Assembly (NCBI GenBank): GCA_029779645.1
Contig: JAKPAC010000010.1
Span: 124,001-188,000 of the forward strand
Source: Actinomycetes bacterium
Lineage (GTDB): Bacteria; Actinomycetota; Actinomycetes; Actinomycetales; Microbacteriaceae
DNA: 64,000 nucleotides
Reading direction: 5' to 3'
The position numbers and the translations under genes were made by a program. Position 1 is the first letter of the stretch. Every line of letters begins with the position of its first letter. This document shows, one piece after another, positions 51,434 through 60,395 of this stretch. The notes below the pieces were generated by a model. It was not told the origin of the DNA and did not search any database. It saw nothing but the letters and a program-made list of their open reading frames with translations.

Positions 51434-53020
51434 CTACCCCTCGGCGGGGGCGGCGGCCCGGAGATCCTTGCGCAGGATCTTGCCCGCGCTCGACTTCGGG
51501 ATCGCGTCGATGAACTCGACGACGCGCACCTTCTTGTACGGTGCGACGTGCTCTGCCACGAACGACATCACCTCGTCGGCGGTGATGTCCGAGTTCGGCT
51601 GGCGCACGACGAACGCCTTCGGCACCTCCTCGCCCTCCTCGTCGCGCACCCCCAGCACCGCGGCATCGGCGATCGCCGGGTTGGTCAGCAGCAGCGCCTC
51701 GAGCTCGGCGGGCGGCACCTGGTAGCCCTTGTACTTGATGAGCTCCTTGAGCCGATCGATCACCCGCACGTAGCCCTCGGCGCTGACCGTCGCGATGTCG
51801 CCGGTGCGCAGCCAGCCGTCCGCGTCCAGCACCTCGCGGGTGGCGTCGTCGTTGTGCAGGTAGCCGACCATGATGTTCGGCCCCTTGCACCAGAGCTCGC
51901 CCGGTGCGCTGACGCCCTCGCTCGGCACCTCGATCTCGCCGCCGGTCTCGGGGTCGACGATCTTGCACTCCATGTTGGGGATCGTGAGCCCCACAGTCTC
52001 GAGGGGGATGTCGTCGCGCTCCACCGGGATCGCGTGCGAGACGGGGCTCATCTCGCTCATGCCGTAGCCCTGCCGCACCACGCAGTCCAGGCGCGCCGCG
52101 ACCGCGTGCCCGAGCTCGCCGTCGAGCGGCGCCGCGCCCGAGAACACGACCTTGACGCTCGAGAGATCGTAGCCGTCGACGATGGGATGCTTCGCCAGGG
52201 CCACCGCGATCGGCGGCGCGATGAACACCCAGGTGATCTTCTGGTCCTGGATGATGCGCAGGAACTCGGGGAGGTCGAAGCGCGGCATCGTGACGAGGGT
52301 GGAGCGGGCGCGAAGCGCGAGGTTCAGCAGCACGGTCATGCCGTAGATGTGGAAGAAGGGCAGCACCGCCATCACACGGTCGCTCGGCTCGAGGGTGAGC
52401 TGATCGAGCGATTGGGCGACATTCGCCACCAGGTTGCGGTGCGTGAGCACGACCCCCTTCGGCAGCCCGGTCGTGCCCGAGGAGTACGGCAGCACGGCGA
52501 CGTGGGTCGCCGGGTCGATCGAGAGCTCCGGCGGCGGCGCATCCTCCATGAGCAGATCGCGAAGTGACTCGTGCCCCTCCGCGCCATCCATCACGATCAC
52601 CCGCTCGATGCCGGCCGCCCGCGCTGCCTCCAGCGCCTGCGGAAGCAGCGGCGAGACGGTGATCAGCATGATCGCCGCCGAGTCGCGCAGCTGCTTCTCG
52701 ATCTCTTCCGCCGTGTAGAGGGCGTTGATCGTGGTCGCGGTGGCGCCGGCGCGCAGGATGCCGTGGAAGGCGGTCGCGAAGGCCGGCACGTTCGGCGAGT
52801 GCAGCGCGACCACGTCGCCGGGACGCACGCCGCGCGCCGCGAGCGCGCCGGCCATGCGCTGGATCTGCACCACCAGGGCGCCGTAGCTCGTGGCATCGCC
52901 CGAGGTGCCGTCGACGAGCGCGGTGCTGGCGGCGGCATCGGGGGCGAGGTCGGCGAACAGATAGTCGAAGACCGACAGGTTCGGAATCTCGACGTCTGGG
53001 AACGGGCTGCGAAATGGCAT
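51434..53020 (-). CDS. AMP-binding acyl-CoA synthetase (4-coumarate-CoA ligase-like)
   Basis: A 528-residue ANL-superfamily ligase forming acyl- or aryl-CoA via an adenylate. The P-loop-like motif 'AVLPYSSGTTGLPKGVVLTH' is followed by 'FFHIYGMTVLLN', 'RQGYGMSEMSPVSH' and 'GELWCKGPNIMVGYL'. The hinge is 'GWLRTGDIATV', then 'LIKYKGYQVPPAELEALL', and the catalytic Lys is in 'PKSSAGKILRKDLR'. Length and motifs equal plant-type 4CL and bacterial fatty/aryl-CoA ligases. Substrate not deducible from sequence. It is convergent with the oxygenase gene and lies downstream of rpsO, separated by a strong terminator. Confidence 0.93.
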   Translation of the reverse strand: MPFRSPFPDVEIPNLSVFDYLFADLAPDAAASTALVDGTSGDATSYGALVVQIQRMAGALAARGVRPGDVVALHSPNVPAFATAFHGILRAGATATTINALYTAEEIEKQLRDSAAIMLITVSPLLPQALEAARAAGIERVIVMDGAEGHESLRDLLMEDAPPPELSIDPATHVAVLPYSSGTTGLPKGVVLTHRNLVANVAQSLDQLTLEPSDRVMAVLPFFHIYGMTVLLNLALRARSTLVTMPRFDLPEFLRIIQDQKITWVFIAPPIAVALAKHPIVDGYDLSSVKVVFSGAAPLDGELGHAVAARLDCVVRQGYGMSEMSPVSHAIPVERDDIPLETVGLTIPNMECKIVDPETGGEIEVPSEGVSAPGELWCKGPNIMVGYLHNDDATREVLDADGWLRTGDIATVSAEGYVRVIDRLKELIKYKGYQVPPAELEALLLTNPAIADAAVLGVRDEEGEEVPKAFVVRQPNSDITADEVMSFVAEHVAPYKKVRVVEFIDAIPKSSAGKILRKDLRAAAPAEG

Positions 53021-53128
53021 GGGATGCTCCTTTGCATCGCGCCCCTCGGGAAGGGGGCCTTCCCCGAAGACTAGACGGCCCCCCGCCGCACCGGTAGGGG
53101 GCCGAGCCCGGCGTGCGCGAGCACGCAG

Positions 53129-53159
53129 AAGGGCCGCCCCACACCGTGGGGCGGCCCTT
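53129..53159 (-). terminator. 14-bp hairpin downstream of rpsO
   Basis: Bases 53129-53142 and 53146-53159 are perfect reverse complements with a 3-nt loop. The hairpin lies 66 nt after the rpsO stop in the direction of its transcription and 108 nt before the start of the ligase gene. Two or three Us follow on the minus strand. Confidence 0.85.
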
Positions 53160-53225
53160 GCAGAAGTGCGATATTACGCTGGCTGCGATGCCCTCCCGAG
53201 GGAGGCGCTCAGCGACTGCGGCGTG

Positions 53226-53495
53226 TCAGCGACGCAGGCCCAGGCGCTCGATCAGCGTACGGTAACGCGTGATGTCGGTGTCCTGGAGGTAGCCGAGCAG
53301 ACGACGGCGCTGACCGACCATCAGGAACAGGCCACGACGCGAGTGGTGGTCGTGCTTGTGCCCCTTCAGGTGCTCAGTGAGGTCCTTGATGCGCTGCGTC
53401 AGCATCGCGACCTGCACCTCGGGGGATCCGGTGTCACCGGGGTGCGTCGCGTACTCTTCGATGATCGCCTTCTTGGCGTCAGACTCAAGTGCCAT
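53226..53495 (-). CDS. rpsO: 30S ribosomal protein S15
   Basis: Eighty-nine residues, the standard S15 length. '[89 protein letters not shown]' carries the 'GSPEVQVA' and '[11 protein letters not shown]' signatures that contact 16S rRNA helix 22. The ATG at 53495 is preceded by AAGGGGA at about 11 nt. A longer frame to 53606 is not used. It is normally followed by pnp, but here an acyl-CoA ligase lies downstream after a terminator, so pnp must be elsewhere or upstream of this window's organisation. Confidence 0.98.
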   Translation of the reverse strand: MALESDAKKAIIEEYATHPGDTGSPEVQVAMLTQRIKDLTEHLKGHKHDHHSRRGLFLMVGQRRRLLGYLQDTDITRYRTLIERLGLRR

Positions 53496-53611
53496 AAATG
53501 GGATCCCCTTCCTGCTTATTGCGCGGCGCCCATCACCTGCTGTGTGGGCTCTCTTTATCCGCGGCCGATCAAACGGCAACCGAATCAGTCTACCAGGGTT
53601 CTGCACGACGA

Positions 53612-53641
53612 AGGGGCGGGGTGCCAGAGCACCCCGCCCCT
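53612..53641 (-). terminator. 13-bp hairpin downstream of the YceI gene
   Basis: Bases 53612-53624 and 53629-53641 are perfect reverse complements around a 4-nt loop. It starts 11 nt after the YceI stop in the direction of transcription and lies 116 nt upstream of the rpsO start. GC-rich stem, weak U-tract. Confidence 0.85.
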
Positions 53642-53652
53642 CCTCGCCAGGG

Positions 53653-54213
53653 TCAGTCCTGCTGCAGCGAGCCCTGCAGGTCGAGCGTGATGGTGACGTC
53701 CTTGCCCACGAGCACGCCGCCGGCCTCGAGCGCGGTGTTCCAGGTCAGGCCGAAGTCCTCGCGGTTGATGACCGTCCTGGCCGACGCGCCGGCCTTGTAG
53801 TTGCCCCACGGGTCGACGCCGAAGCCGTTGAAGTCGAGGTCGAACGTGACCGGCTTGGTGATGCCGCGAATGGTGAGGTCGCCGTCGACGAGGAAGTCGC
53901 CGCCATCGACGCGCACGCCGGTCGACACGAAGTTCAGGGTCGGGTGGTTCTCGACGTCGAAGAAGTCGGCGGAGCGCAGGTGCGCGTCGCGGCCCTCATC
54001 GTTCGTGTCGAGCGACGTCGCGTCGACGCTGGCCTCGATGGTGACCTCGAGGGGGTTCTCGGGGGCGATGAGCGTGGCGCTCTTCACGCCGAACGCGCCG
54101 CGGACCTTCGAGATCATCATGTGGCGGACGCTGAACGTGACCTCGCTGTGCGCGGGGTCGAGCACCCAGGTGCCGGCCTTGTAGCCGGGGATGTCAATCG
54201 TGGTCGAAGTCAT
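53653..54213 (-). CDS. YceI-family lipocalin-like protein
   Basis: A 186-residue YceI protein. It reads '[33 protein letters not shown]', '[45 protein letters not shown]', '[47 protein letters not shown]'. These are the canonical strands of the β-barrel that binds polyisoprenoid quinone-like lipids. There is no signal peptide, unlike proteobacterial YceI, so it is cytoplasmic, as is usual in actinobacteria. Function is likely lipid or quinone binding under stress. Single gene with its own terminator. Confidence 0.94.
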   Translation of the reverse strand: MTSTTIDIPGYKAGTWVLDPAHSEVTFSVRHMMISKVRGAFGVKSATLIAPENPLEVTIEASVDATSLDTNDEGRDAHLRSADFFDVENHPTLNFVSTGVRVDGGDFLVDGDLTIRGITKPVTFDLDFNGFGVDPWGNYKAGASARTVINREDFGLTWNTALEAGGVLVGKDVTITLDLQGSLQQD

Positions 54214-54359
54214 GTGGGCTCCTTGAGAGAAAGTCGGTCGAACGTCGGCGAGGGTTCTTCGCCGGCGATACAGGCTCCAACGGGGTCTTCCACGATTCTA
54301 TTCCAACGCATGCACTTTTTTTCTGTGGGCCGGCGGAGGATCCCCGCGGCACACGCCAA

Positions 54360-54392
54360 GCGCCCCGCACGCGAAGCTCGCGTGCGGGGCGC
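54360..54392 (-). terminator. 15-bp hairpin downstream of the FKBP gene
   Basis: Bases 54360-54374 and 54378-54392 are perfect reverse complements with a 3-nt loop, 39 nt after the isomerase stop in its direction of transcription. Nothing else is seen in the remaining gap to the YceI start at 54213. Confidence 0.85.
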
Positions 54393-54431
54393 AGATCGCC
54401 GACACGGATGTCGGCGGCGCGGAGCGCGCGC

Positions 54432-54803
54432 CTAGCCGACGCCGTACAGGTCGATGATGAACACGAGGGTCTGCCCCGCGAGGAAGTGCCCGCTTCCGGC
54501 CGGGCCGTACGCCAGCGCCGGGGGGATCGTGAGCTTGCGACGACCGCCGACCTTCATGCCGGGGATGCCGTCCTGCCAGCCCTGGATGAGCCCGCGCAGC
54601 GGGAAGCTGATCGTCTCGCCGCGGCTCCACGAGGAGTCGAACTCCTCGCCGGAGTCGTAGCCGACGCCCAGGTAGTGGACGGTGACGTTGGCGCCGGGCG
54701 TCGCCTCGACGCCGTCGCCGACGATGAGGTCCTCGATGACGAGGGTGTCGGGGGCCGGGCCCTCGGGTGCGTCGACCTCGGGCTTGGTGCGTGAATCAGT
54801 CAT
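54432..54803 (-). CDS. FKBP-type peptidyl-prolyl cis-trans isomerase
   Basis: A 123-residue single-domain FKBP: 'TLVIEDLIVGDGVEATPGANVTVHYLGVGYDSGEEFDSSWSRGETISFPLRGLIQGWQDGIPGMKVGGRRKLTIPPALAYGPAGSG' then 'LVFIIDLYGVG'. The Y, D, F and W of the FK506 pocket are present (VHYLG, EEFDSS, GWQDG), as is the I-P-P-x-L-A-Y-G flap. No signal peptide, so it is a cytoplasmic prolyl isomerase. ATG 54803; the frame upstream is not coding. Followed by a 15-bp terminator. Confidence 0.94.
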   Translation of the reverse strand: MTDSRTKPEVDAPEGPAPDTLVIEDLIVGDGVEATPGANVTVHYLGVGYDSGEEFDSSWSRGETISFPLRGLIQGWQDGIPGMKVGGRRKLTIPPALAYGPAGSGHFLAGQTLVFIIDLYGVG

Positions 54804-54942
54804 GACTCCATCCAAGCCGAGCACGGCCCCCGCGGTCAACGCGACGCGTGCGCCCATCGCGAACAGGCGGCCGGCCGGGGCGCCGGGTCGCGCCCGCGCC
54901 CCTTGACAGCCTCGCCGCGGGGGTGCACCCTGAGGGCAGATC

Positions 54943-54995
54943 AACTCAACGCCCGGAAGTCACGCAGGCATCGCCGCTGCACCGGGCGTTGAGTT
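54943..54995. repeat. 14-bp inverted repeat with 25-nt loop (intergenic element, copy 1)
   Basis: Bases 54943-54956 and 54982-54995 are perfect reverse complements separated by 25 nt. It lies between the PrsW-like gene and the FKBP gene, both minus strand. Unlike the compact terminators in the window it has a long loop, and its 3' side (GTTGAGTTTGCCCG) resembles the 3' side of the element at 57366-57417. Confidence 0.65.
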
Positions 54996-55063
54996 TGCCC
55001 GCGTTGTGTTCGCCCGCGTTGCGTTGCCCGGGGCGCGCGAGCCTCGCGCGCCCCGCGACGCCG

Positions 55064-56353
55064 TCACCGCGCGAACAGCGCGGCGCGCGCGTGCGCGGTG
55101 CGGGCCAGCAGCTCGCGCTCGGCGTCCGCGGCGCCAGGGTCTCGGCCGGTGATCGCCCGCTGTCGCGCGGCCGCCAGGCGCGTGGCATCCCGAATGAAGG
55201 CCTTCATGATCGGCACGCGGTTGCCCGGCAGCGTCCGCGCCCAGGCGAGCGCGGCGCGGCGCCCAGGCGGCGTCGCGAGCATCTGCACCTCCTCGCGGGT
55301 GAACCAGCCGGCCGCGGCGTAGTCGCCCAGCCGCGCGCTGGTGATCCGCGCCTCCTCGCCTCGAAGCAGCAGCACGCCGGCGATGAAGGCGATGAACAGC
55401 GGCACCTGGACCGAGAGGTAGAGGCCGAAGAAGTCGCCGAACACCGCCGAGCCGTTCCAGAACGCGTGCAGCGCCACCGCGCCCACGAAGCCGACGAGCC
55501 CCGTGCGGAGCGCGGCCGAGGCCGACGCGCCGCGCCGCGCGGCCAGCCCCAGCGCGTAGCCGGTGACGCTCGTGAACATCACGTGCGCGAAGGGCGAGAG
55601 GATGCCGCGGACGAAGAACGTGGCGCTGGCCTGCTCGGCCCCGCCCTCGATCAGGCTGATCGCGAAGTACTGGATGTTCTCGGTGAACGCGAAGCCGGCG
55701 CCGATGAGGGCGCCGTACACGATGCCGTCGATCGGCCCGTCGAAGTGGCGCCGCGCCAGCACCAGAATCAGGAAGACGCCGAGCCCCTTGAAGAACTCCT
55801 CCACGATCGGGGCCTGGACCACCGCGGTGAACGCCTCGGACCGCGCGAAGGAGGACGGGTCGATCAGCATCGACAGCAGCAGGTCGGCGAGCAGCGTGAG
55901 CCCGACCGCCCCGACCGCGCCCCCGGCGAACGCGAGCGCCATGAGCCCCCGAGGCTCCGGCTCCCAGCGATCGACGAGGCGGACCGCGAGCAGCACGCCC
56001 GCGAGAGGCAGCAGGGCGAGGATCATCCCGATGATCGAGGCCTCGGTGCCGAGAAACTGCAGAAAGTAGGCCACGAGCGCCACGAGCAGCACCGCGAGGA
56101 TGCCGATGACCCAGACGACGAGGGCGCCGGAGCGCCGGCGGGCGACCACGGGGAGCGCGGCCTGCGGGTACGCCGGCTGCACGATCGCCTGTGGCTGCGC
56201 GTGATAGCCCTGCGACAGCGCCGACGAGAACTGCGTCGACGGGAGCTGCGCCGACGGGAGCTGCCCCGGCGAGAGCCCCGCCGGATCGTGCTGCTGAAAC
56301 ATTCCGCGGCCCGGCGGCGGCGGTGACGGGGGAACTCCGTACGACATGCGCAT
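55064..56353 (-). CDS. PrsW-family intramembrane metalloprotease
   Basis: A 429-residue membrane protein. The N-terminal cytoplasmic segment of about 75 residues is Pro/Gln/Ser-rich with short imperfect repeats (G-Q-L-P-S-A-Q-L-P-S-T-Q). Eight to nine helices follow. The PrsW motifs are present: 'APIVEEFFKGLGVFLI' (E-E-x-x-K), 'GFAFTENIQYF' (E-N), 'PFAHVMFTSVTGYALG' (H) and 'ALHAFWN' (H). In Bacillus PrsW cleaves an anti-sigma factor; actinobacterial relatives have unknown targets. An alternative start two codons in (56347) is possible. Monocistronic. Confidence 0.9.
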   Translation of the reverse strand: MRMSYGVPPSPPPPGRGMFQQHDPAGLSPGQLPSAQLPSTQFSSALSQGYHAQPQAIVQPAYPQAALPVVARRRSGALVVWVIGILAVLLVALVAYFLQFLGTEASIIGMILALLPLAGVLLAVRLVDRWEPEPRGLMALAFAGGAVGAVGLTLLADLLLSMLIDPSSFARSEAFTAVVQAPIVEEFFKGLGVFLILVLARRHFDGPIDGIVYGALIGAGFAFTENIQYFAISLIEGGAEQASATFFVRGILSPFAHVMFTSVTGYALGLAARRGASASAALRTGLVGFVGAVALHAFWNGSAVFGDFFGLYLSVQVPLFIAFIAGVLLLRGEEARITSARLGDYAAAGWFTREEVQMLATPPGRRAALAWARTLPGNRVPIMKAFIRDATRLAAARQRAITGRDPGAADAERELLARTAHARAALFAR

Positions 56354-56415
56354 CAGCCTAGAACAGCGAGGTCATCTGGCGTCGACGCCCGGGGCCGGTC
56401 GACTACCGTGAGCAT

Positions 56416-57339
56416 ATGCGCTTCGCCCACCTCCTCGCCGACGACAACCCCACCCCTCGCCTCGCGGTCATCGAGCCCGCCGGCGTCGCCGCCTCGCCCG
56501 AGGTCGGCGCCGAGACGGCCGAGTGGCAGGCGCTGTTTCTCGACGAGCTGATGGATGCCGCACCCGCCGACGCGCAGGCGCTCATCGAGCGCGGCAAGGC
56601 TGGCCTCGACGAGGTGCGCGCCGCCCTCGCCGGCGTCGCCGCCGACGACCCGCGCCGCCACCGCACGGGCGACTACCGCTACGCGTCCGCGATCGTGCGC
56701 CCGCCGGCGATCGTCGCGATCGGCCTGAACTACGCGGCGCACTCCAGCGAGCTGGGCCTGCAGACCGACAGCACCCCCACCGTGTTCACGCTCTGGCCGA
56801 ACTCGCTCGCCGGGCACGAGGGCACCACGGTCTGGCCGCGCTCGATCAGCGAGACGGTCGACTACGAAGCCGAGCTGGGCGTCGTCATCGGCTCCGCCGC
56901 GCGCAATGTGACGCCGGCGGACGCCCTCGACCACGTCTGGGGCTACACGGTGGTCAACGACATCACCGCCCGCGACATCCAGTTCTCAGAGGCCCAGTGG
57001 TCGCGCTGCAAGTCGTTCGACGGCTTCACCCCGACCGGCCCGATCCTCGTCACCGCCGACGAGATCCCCGACCCGCAGGTGCTGCACATCGGCACCGTCT
57101 GCGACGGCCAGGTGGTGCAGGACGCCTCCACCAGCCAGATGGTCCACACGGTGCGCTCGCTGATCGCCCACCTCTCGCAGTCGACCACCCTCCTGCCGGG
57201 CACGCTGATCTCGACCGGCAGCCCGGGCGGCGCCGGCTACTCGCGCGAGCCGCAGATCTTCCTGCGCGACCGCTCGACGGTCACCGTCACCATCGAGGGC
57301 ATCGGCTCGCTCACCACGCACTGCCGCGTCATCGACTGA
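56416..57339 (+). CDS. Fumarylacetoacetate hydrolase family protein
   Basis: A 307-residue FAH-fold enzyme. The catalytic domain starts 'PPAIVAIGLNYAAHSSELGL', with metal ligands in 'TVDYEAELGVVIGSAARNV' (E-x-E) and 'DHVWGYTVVNDITARDIQ' (D). It continues 'CKSFDGFTPTGPILVTADEI' and 'LLPGTLISTGSPGGAGYSREPQIFL'. Family members include acylpyruvases, oxaloacetate decarboxylases and 2-oxohept-3-ene-dioate hydratases; this one most resembles the broad acylpyruvase/oxaloacetate decarboxylase type. No aromatic catabolism genes adjoin, but aspA converges on it. Confidence 0.92.
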   Translation: MRFAHLLADDNPTPRLAVIEPAGVAASPEVGAETAEWQALFLDELMDAAPADAQALIERGKAGLDEVRAALAGVAADDPRRHRTGDYRYASAIVRPPAIVAIGLNYAAHSSELGLQTDSTPTVFTLWPNSLAGHEGTTVWPRSISETVDYEAELGVVIGSAARNVTPADALDHVWGYTVVNDITARDIQFSEAQWSRCKSFDGFTPTGPILVTADEIPDPQVLHIGTVCDGQVVQDASTSQMVHTVRSLIAHLSQSTTLLPGTLISTGSPGGAGYSREPQIFLRDRSTVTVTIEGIGSLTTHCRVID

Positions 57340-57365
57340 CGCGATCCCCCGCCCCGCACTGGGGC

Positions 57366-57417
57366 GTCGGGCAACTGAGCCTCCGGGCGTCATTGACCGG
57401 CAGTTCAGTTGCCCGAC
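57366..57417. repeat. 13-bp inverted repeat with 26-nt loop (intergenic element, copy 2)
   Basis: Bases 57366-57378 and 57405-57417 are perfect reverse complements 26 nt apart, between the convergent FAH-family and aspA genes. It probably acts as a bidirectional terminator, but its architecture and its 3' side (GTTCAGTTGCCCG) resemble the element at 54943-54995, so both may be members of a dispersed intergenic repeat family. Confidence 0.65.
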
Positions 57418-57527
57418 ATCCTCGGGTGCGCGTCGCCGCACACCCAGTCATGGGGCCTCTGGCCATCCTTGCCCATTCCGCGGCGAAATGCCGCCAGATG
57501 ACTTCGGCCGTGTCGGCCGGCCCGCCG

Positions 57528-58982
57528 TCAGAGGTCTTCGGGCGCCATCACGATCGGGATCGCGGCGGTGATCGCCTCCAGCCCCGACAGCCGCGCCGGC
57601 GAGAGCTGCTTGGTGACCTCCTCGCGCGACATGAGCCCGCCCTCGACGACGAGATCGGCGACGTTGTGGCCGGTCAGCAGCGCCGTCTTGGCGAGGGCCG
57701 CAGCGGCGGCGTAGCCGATGAACGGGGTGAGCGCGGTGATCACGCCGACCGACGCGCCCACCATCGCCCCGAGCCGCTCGCGGTTCGCGGTGATGGCGTC
57801 GACGCAGTTCACGCGCAGCGTCCACATGCCCTGACGCATCCACGTGATCGACTGGAAGATCGAGTGCGCGATCACGGGCTCGAACGCGTTCAGCTGCAGC
57901 TGCCCGGACTCGACCGCCATCGTCACGGTCATGTCGGCGCCCGCGACGGCGAAGGCGACCTGGTTCATCACCTCGGGGATCACCGGGTTCACCTTGCCCG
58001 GCATGATGCTCGAGCCCGCCTGCTGCGCGGGCAGGTTGATCTCGCCGAGGCCCGCCTGCGGGCCGCTCGAGAGCAGGCGCAGGTCGTTGCAGATCTTCGA
58101 GATCTTGATGGCGTTGCGCTTGAGGGTCGACGACACCGACATGAAGGCGCCGGTGTCGCTGGTCGCCTCCACCAGGTCCCGCGCGGTGACGAGATCCATG
58201 CCGCTGATGGCGCGCAGGTGGTGCAGCACGCGGGCCGCGTAGTCGGGGTGCGTCGTGATGCCGGTGCCGATCGCCGTGGCACCCATGTTGATCTCGCGCA
58301 GCAGGCTGGTGTTCTCGGTCAGGCGCTTGTAGTCCTGGGCGAGCGAGGTCGCGAAGCCGTGGAACTCCTGCCCGAGCGTCATCGGCACGGCGTCCTGCAT
58401 CTGCGTGCGCCCGACCTTGAGCACGTCATGGAACTCGAGCGACTTGGTCAGGAACGACTGGCGAAGCAGCGCGAGCTCGTCGAGGAGGCTGCGCATGGTG
58501 AGCATGATGCCGACCTTGATCGCCGTCGGGTAGACGTCGTTCGTCGACTGGCTGCGGTTCGTGTCGTCGATGGGCGAGAGGAACGCGTAGTCGCCCTTCT
58601 CGCGACCGGCCGCCTCGAGCGCGATGTTGGTGATCACCTCGTTGGCGTTCATGTTCGTCGAGGTGCCGGCGCCGCCCTGGATCACGTCGACCTTGAACTG
58701 CTCGTGGAACTCGCCGTCGATCACCCGCTGCGCGGCCCGGTCGATCATCTCGGCCTTGGCGGCCTCGAGCACGCCGATGTCGCGATTCGCGCGCGCCGAG
58801 GCCTGCTTGACCATCGCGAGCGCGACCACCATCTCTGGATAGACCGAGATCGGCCGCCCGCTGATCGGAAAGTTGGCTGCCGCCCGGGCCGTGTGGATGC
58901 CCCAGTAGGCGTCGGCCGGGATCTCCAGGGATCCCAGGGAATCGGTTTCGAGTCGAGTGCGCGCGATCGCGTCCTGTGCCAT
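57528..58982 (-). CDS. aspA: Aspartate ammonia-lyase
   Basis: A 484-residue aspartase converting L-aspartate to fumarate and ammonia. It shows 'ETDSLGSLEIPADAYWGIHTARAAANFPISGRP', 'VIQGGAGTSTNMNANEVITN', 'NRSQSTNDVYPTAIKVG', 'GRTQMQDAVPMTLGQEF' and the superfamily loop '[19 protein letters not shown]' near residue 325. The GGAGTSTNMN form and 'GYAAAAALAKTAL' separate it from fumarase, of which a clear copy (fumC) lies at 18354. Aspartase plus fumarase link aspartate to malate. Convergent with the FAH-family gene. Confidence 0.94.
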   Translation of the reverse strand: MAQDAIARTRLETDSLGSLEIPADAYWGIHTARAAANFPISGRPISVYPEMVVALAMVKQASARANRDIGVLEAAKAEMIDRAAQRVIDGEFHEQFKVDVIQGGAGTSTNMNANEVITNIALEAAGREKGDYAFLSPIDDTNRSQSTNDVYPTAIKVGIMLTMRSLLDELALLRQSFLTKSLEFHDVLKVGRTQMQDAVPMTLGQEFHGFATSLAQDYKRLTENTSLLREINMGATAIGTGITTHPDYAARVLHHLRAISGMDLVTARDLVEATSDTGAFMSVSSTLKRNAIKISKICNDLRLLSSGPQAGLGEINLPAQQAGSSIMPGKVNPVIPEVMNQVAFAVAGADMTVTMAVESGQLQLNAFEPVIAHSIFQSITWMRQGMWTLRVNCVDAITANRERLGAMVGASVGVITALTPFIGYAAAAALAKTALLTGHNVADLVVEGGLMSREEVTKQLSPARLSGLEAITAAIPIVMAPEDL

Positions 58983-59112
58983 GGTGCAGTCCTTGTGAGC
59001 TCAGAATCGGATGTCCCGAACGGATACTCCAGCCTAGCCTCGCGGGCGCTCCAGCGGGCCCCCGCGCCCGAACGCGCCCCGGCGCTTCCGGGCCTCGCGC
59101 CGCGGCCGGGCG

Positions 59113-60039
59113 TCAGGGCCGCGGCGGCTTGCGCGAGAACAGCTCCAGGCGTTCCTCGGGCGTGCGCGCCGCCATCCGCGCGAGCCACTCGGCCGAGAAC
59201 GTCGCGGGCCCGCGCTGCTCGCCCAGCGGCACCACGGCATGCGTGATCGTGTGGTCGTACACGTGCACGAGGTGGAACGACTGCCCGGCATCCATGCCGT
59301 TGACCTCGTCGGCGGGGTTGGCGAGGTTCATCGAGTAGCAGGTGGCCGACGCCACCGACACGGGGATGCCGGCGAAGGTGCCGTGGGTCGAGTAGTGCAG
59401 GTGCCCGGCGAGGATCGCCCGCACGTCGCTCCCCCGCAGCACATCGGCGAGGGCGGGCTGCTCGCGCAGCTCGAGGATGTCGAAGAACGGCAGGTGGGTC
59501 GGCAGCGGCGGGTGGTGCATGGCGAGGATCGTGCCGAGCGGCGCCGGCGTCGCGAGCGCGTCCCGCAGCCACGCGAGCTGGGCCGGGCTCAGCTCGCCGT
59601 GATGCCAGCCGGGCACCGAGGTGTCGAGGGCGATGAGCCGGAGCCCCCCGAGATCCGAGATGCTGTCGACGGGCTCGTGGGAGGGGTCGAGCCCGAGCAG
59701 GTCGCGGCGCATCTCGGGCAGCTCGTCATGGTTGCCGGCGATCCACACGACGGGGGCGCCGAGCCGCGCGGCGACGGGCTCGACGATCTCGCGCAGGCGA
59801 GCGTACGCCTCGGGCTCGCCGTCCTCGGTCAGGTCGCCCGCGAACACGATCGCGTCGGGCCGCACCCCGAGGCGCTCCACCTGCGCCATGGTCGCCGTCA
59901 GCGTGCGCTCCGTGTCGAACCGATCGCCGAGCAGGGCGTTGCCGGCGCGCAGGTGAGTGTCGGCGACGTGCACGATCGTGCGCGAGGCGGGCGGGTACTG
60001 ACCGAACTGCGGTGTGCGCTGCGCTGCGGCATCCATCAT
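59113..60039 (-). CDS. Metallophosphoesterase (class III cyclic-nucleotide phosphodiesterase-like)
   Basis: A 308-residue calcineurin-like phosphoesterase. The metal-binding motifs are D-x-H in 'TIVHVADTHLRAGN', GD in 'IVFAGDLTEDGEPEAY', GNHD in 'VVWIAGNHDELPEMR', H in 'TILAMHHPPLPTHL' and G-H-x-H in 'AILAGHLHYSTHGTFAG'. The 'SVASATCYSMNLANP' tail and overall plan match Rv0805/CpdA-type enzymes that hydrolyse cAMP and other phosphodiesters. No signal peptide. Single gene, 29 nt after the Pit partner gene on the other side. Confidence 0.92.
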   Translation of the reverse strand: MMDAAAQRTPQFGQYPPASRTIVHVADTHLRAGNALLGDRFDTERTLTATMAQVERLGVRPDAIVFAGDLTEDGEPEAYARLREIVEPVAARLGAPVVWIAGNHDELPEMRRDLLGLDPSHEPVDSISDLGGLRLIALDTSVPGWHHGELSPAQLAWLRDALATPAPLGTILAMHHPPLPTHLPFFDILELREQPALADVLRGSDVRAILAGHLHYSTHGTFAGIPVSVASATCYSMNLANPADEVNGMDAGQSFHLVHVYDHTITHAVVPLGEQRGPATFSAEWLARMAARTPEERLELFSRKPPRP

Positions 60040-60068
60040 GCCCCGAGCCTAGTGCGATGCCGCGAGCG

Positions 60069-60395
60069 CTAGAACGTGACGATGAGCAGGATGCCCCCGA
60101 GCACCGCGAGCCCGCAGAGCCCGAACGAGGCGTACGCGCCCCACAGCGCGATGCGACGCTGCAGCGGCGTGAGCGGGTTCTTTCGGGCCGCCTTGGCCGC
60201 CGCGGCCGCCGCGCGCTTCGCCTCGCGCGGCGTGATGATCGTGATCGCATCGGTGAACTCGGCCGGGGCCACCACGGGCACGGCGCCGGCCCGCACCAGC
60301 AGGCGCAGGGCGAGCGAGTAGAAGAACACGACCGCGATCGCGCCGATCATCGCCGCCGCGAACACCTCCAGGAACGCCAGCCATTCGATGGTCAT
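60069..60395 (-). CDS. Small two-span membrane protein coupled to the phosphate transporter
   Basis: A 108-residue protein with an N-terminal helix 'WLAFLEVFAAAMIGAIAVVFFYSLALRLLV' and a cytoplasmic central part, 'TDAITIITPREAKRAAAAAAKAARKNPLTPLQRR', rich in Lys and Ala. A second helix 'ALWGAYASFGLCGLAVLGGILLIV' follows. Its ATG overlaps the stop of the Pit gene (ATGA 60392-60395), so it is made with the transporter. Small proteins in this place occur in Microbacteriaceae and other actinobacteria; a regulatory or stabilising role for Pit is an inference from coupling only. Confidence 0.7.
   Translation of the reverse strand: MTIEWLAFLEVFAAAMIGAIAVVFFYSLALRLLVRAGAVPVVAPAEFTDAITIITPREAKRAAAAAAKAARKNPLTPLQRRIALWGAYASFGLCGLAVLGGILLIVTF

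Noticed and set aside
50373..53020. β-lactam or peptide-antibiotic cluster suggested by the isopenicillin synthase-like gene and the acyl-CoA ligase
   Set aside because: No NRPS, ACV synthetase, epimerase or carrier protein nearby, and the two genes are convergent with a terminator between.
57528..58982. Second fumarase gene
   Set aside because: The GGAGTSTNMN and GYAAAAALAKTAL segments and the N-terminal pattern fit aspartase, and a clear fumC is present at 18354.
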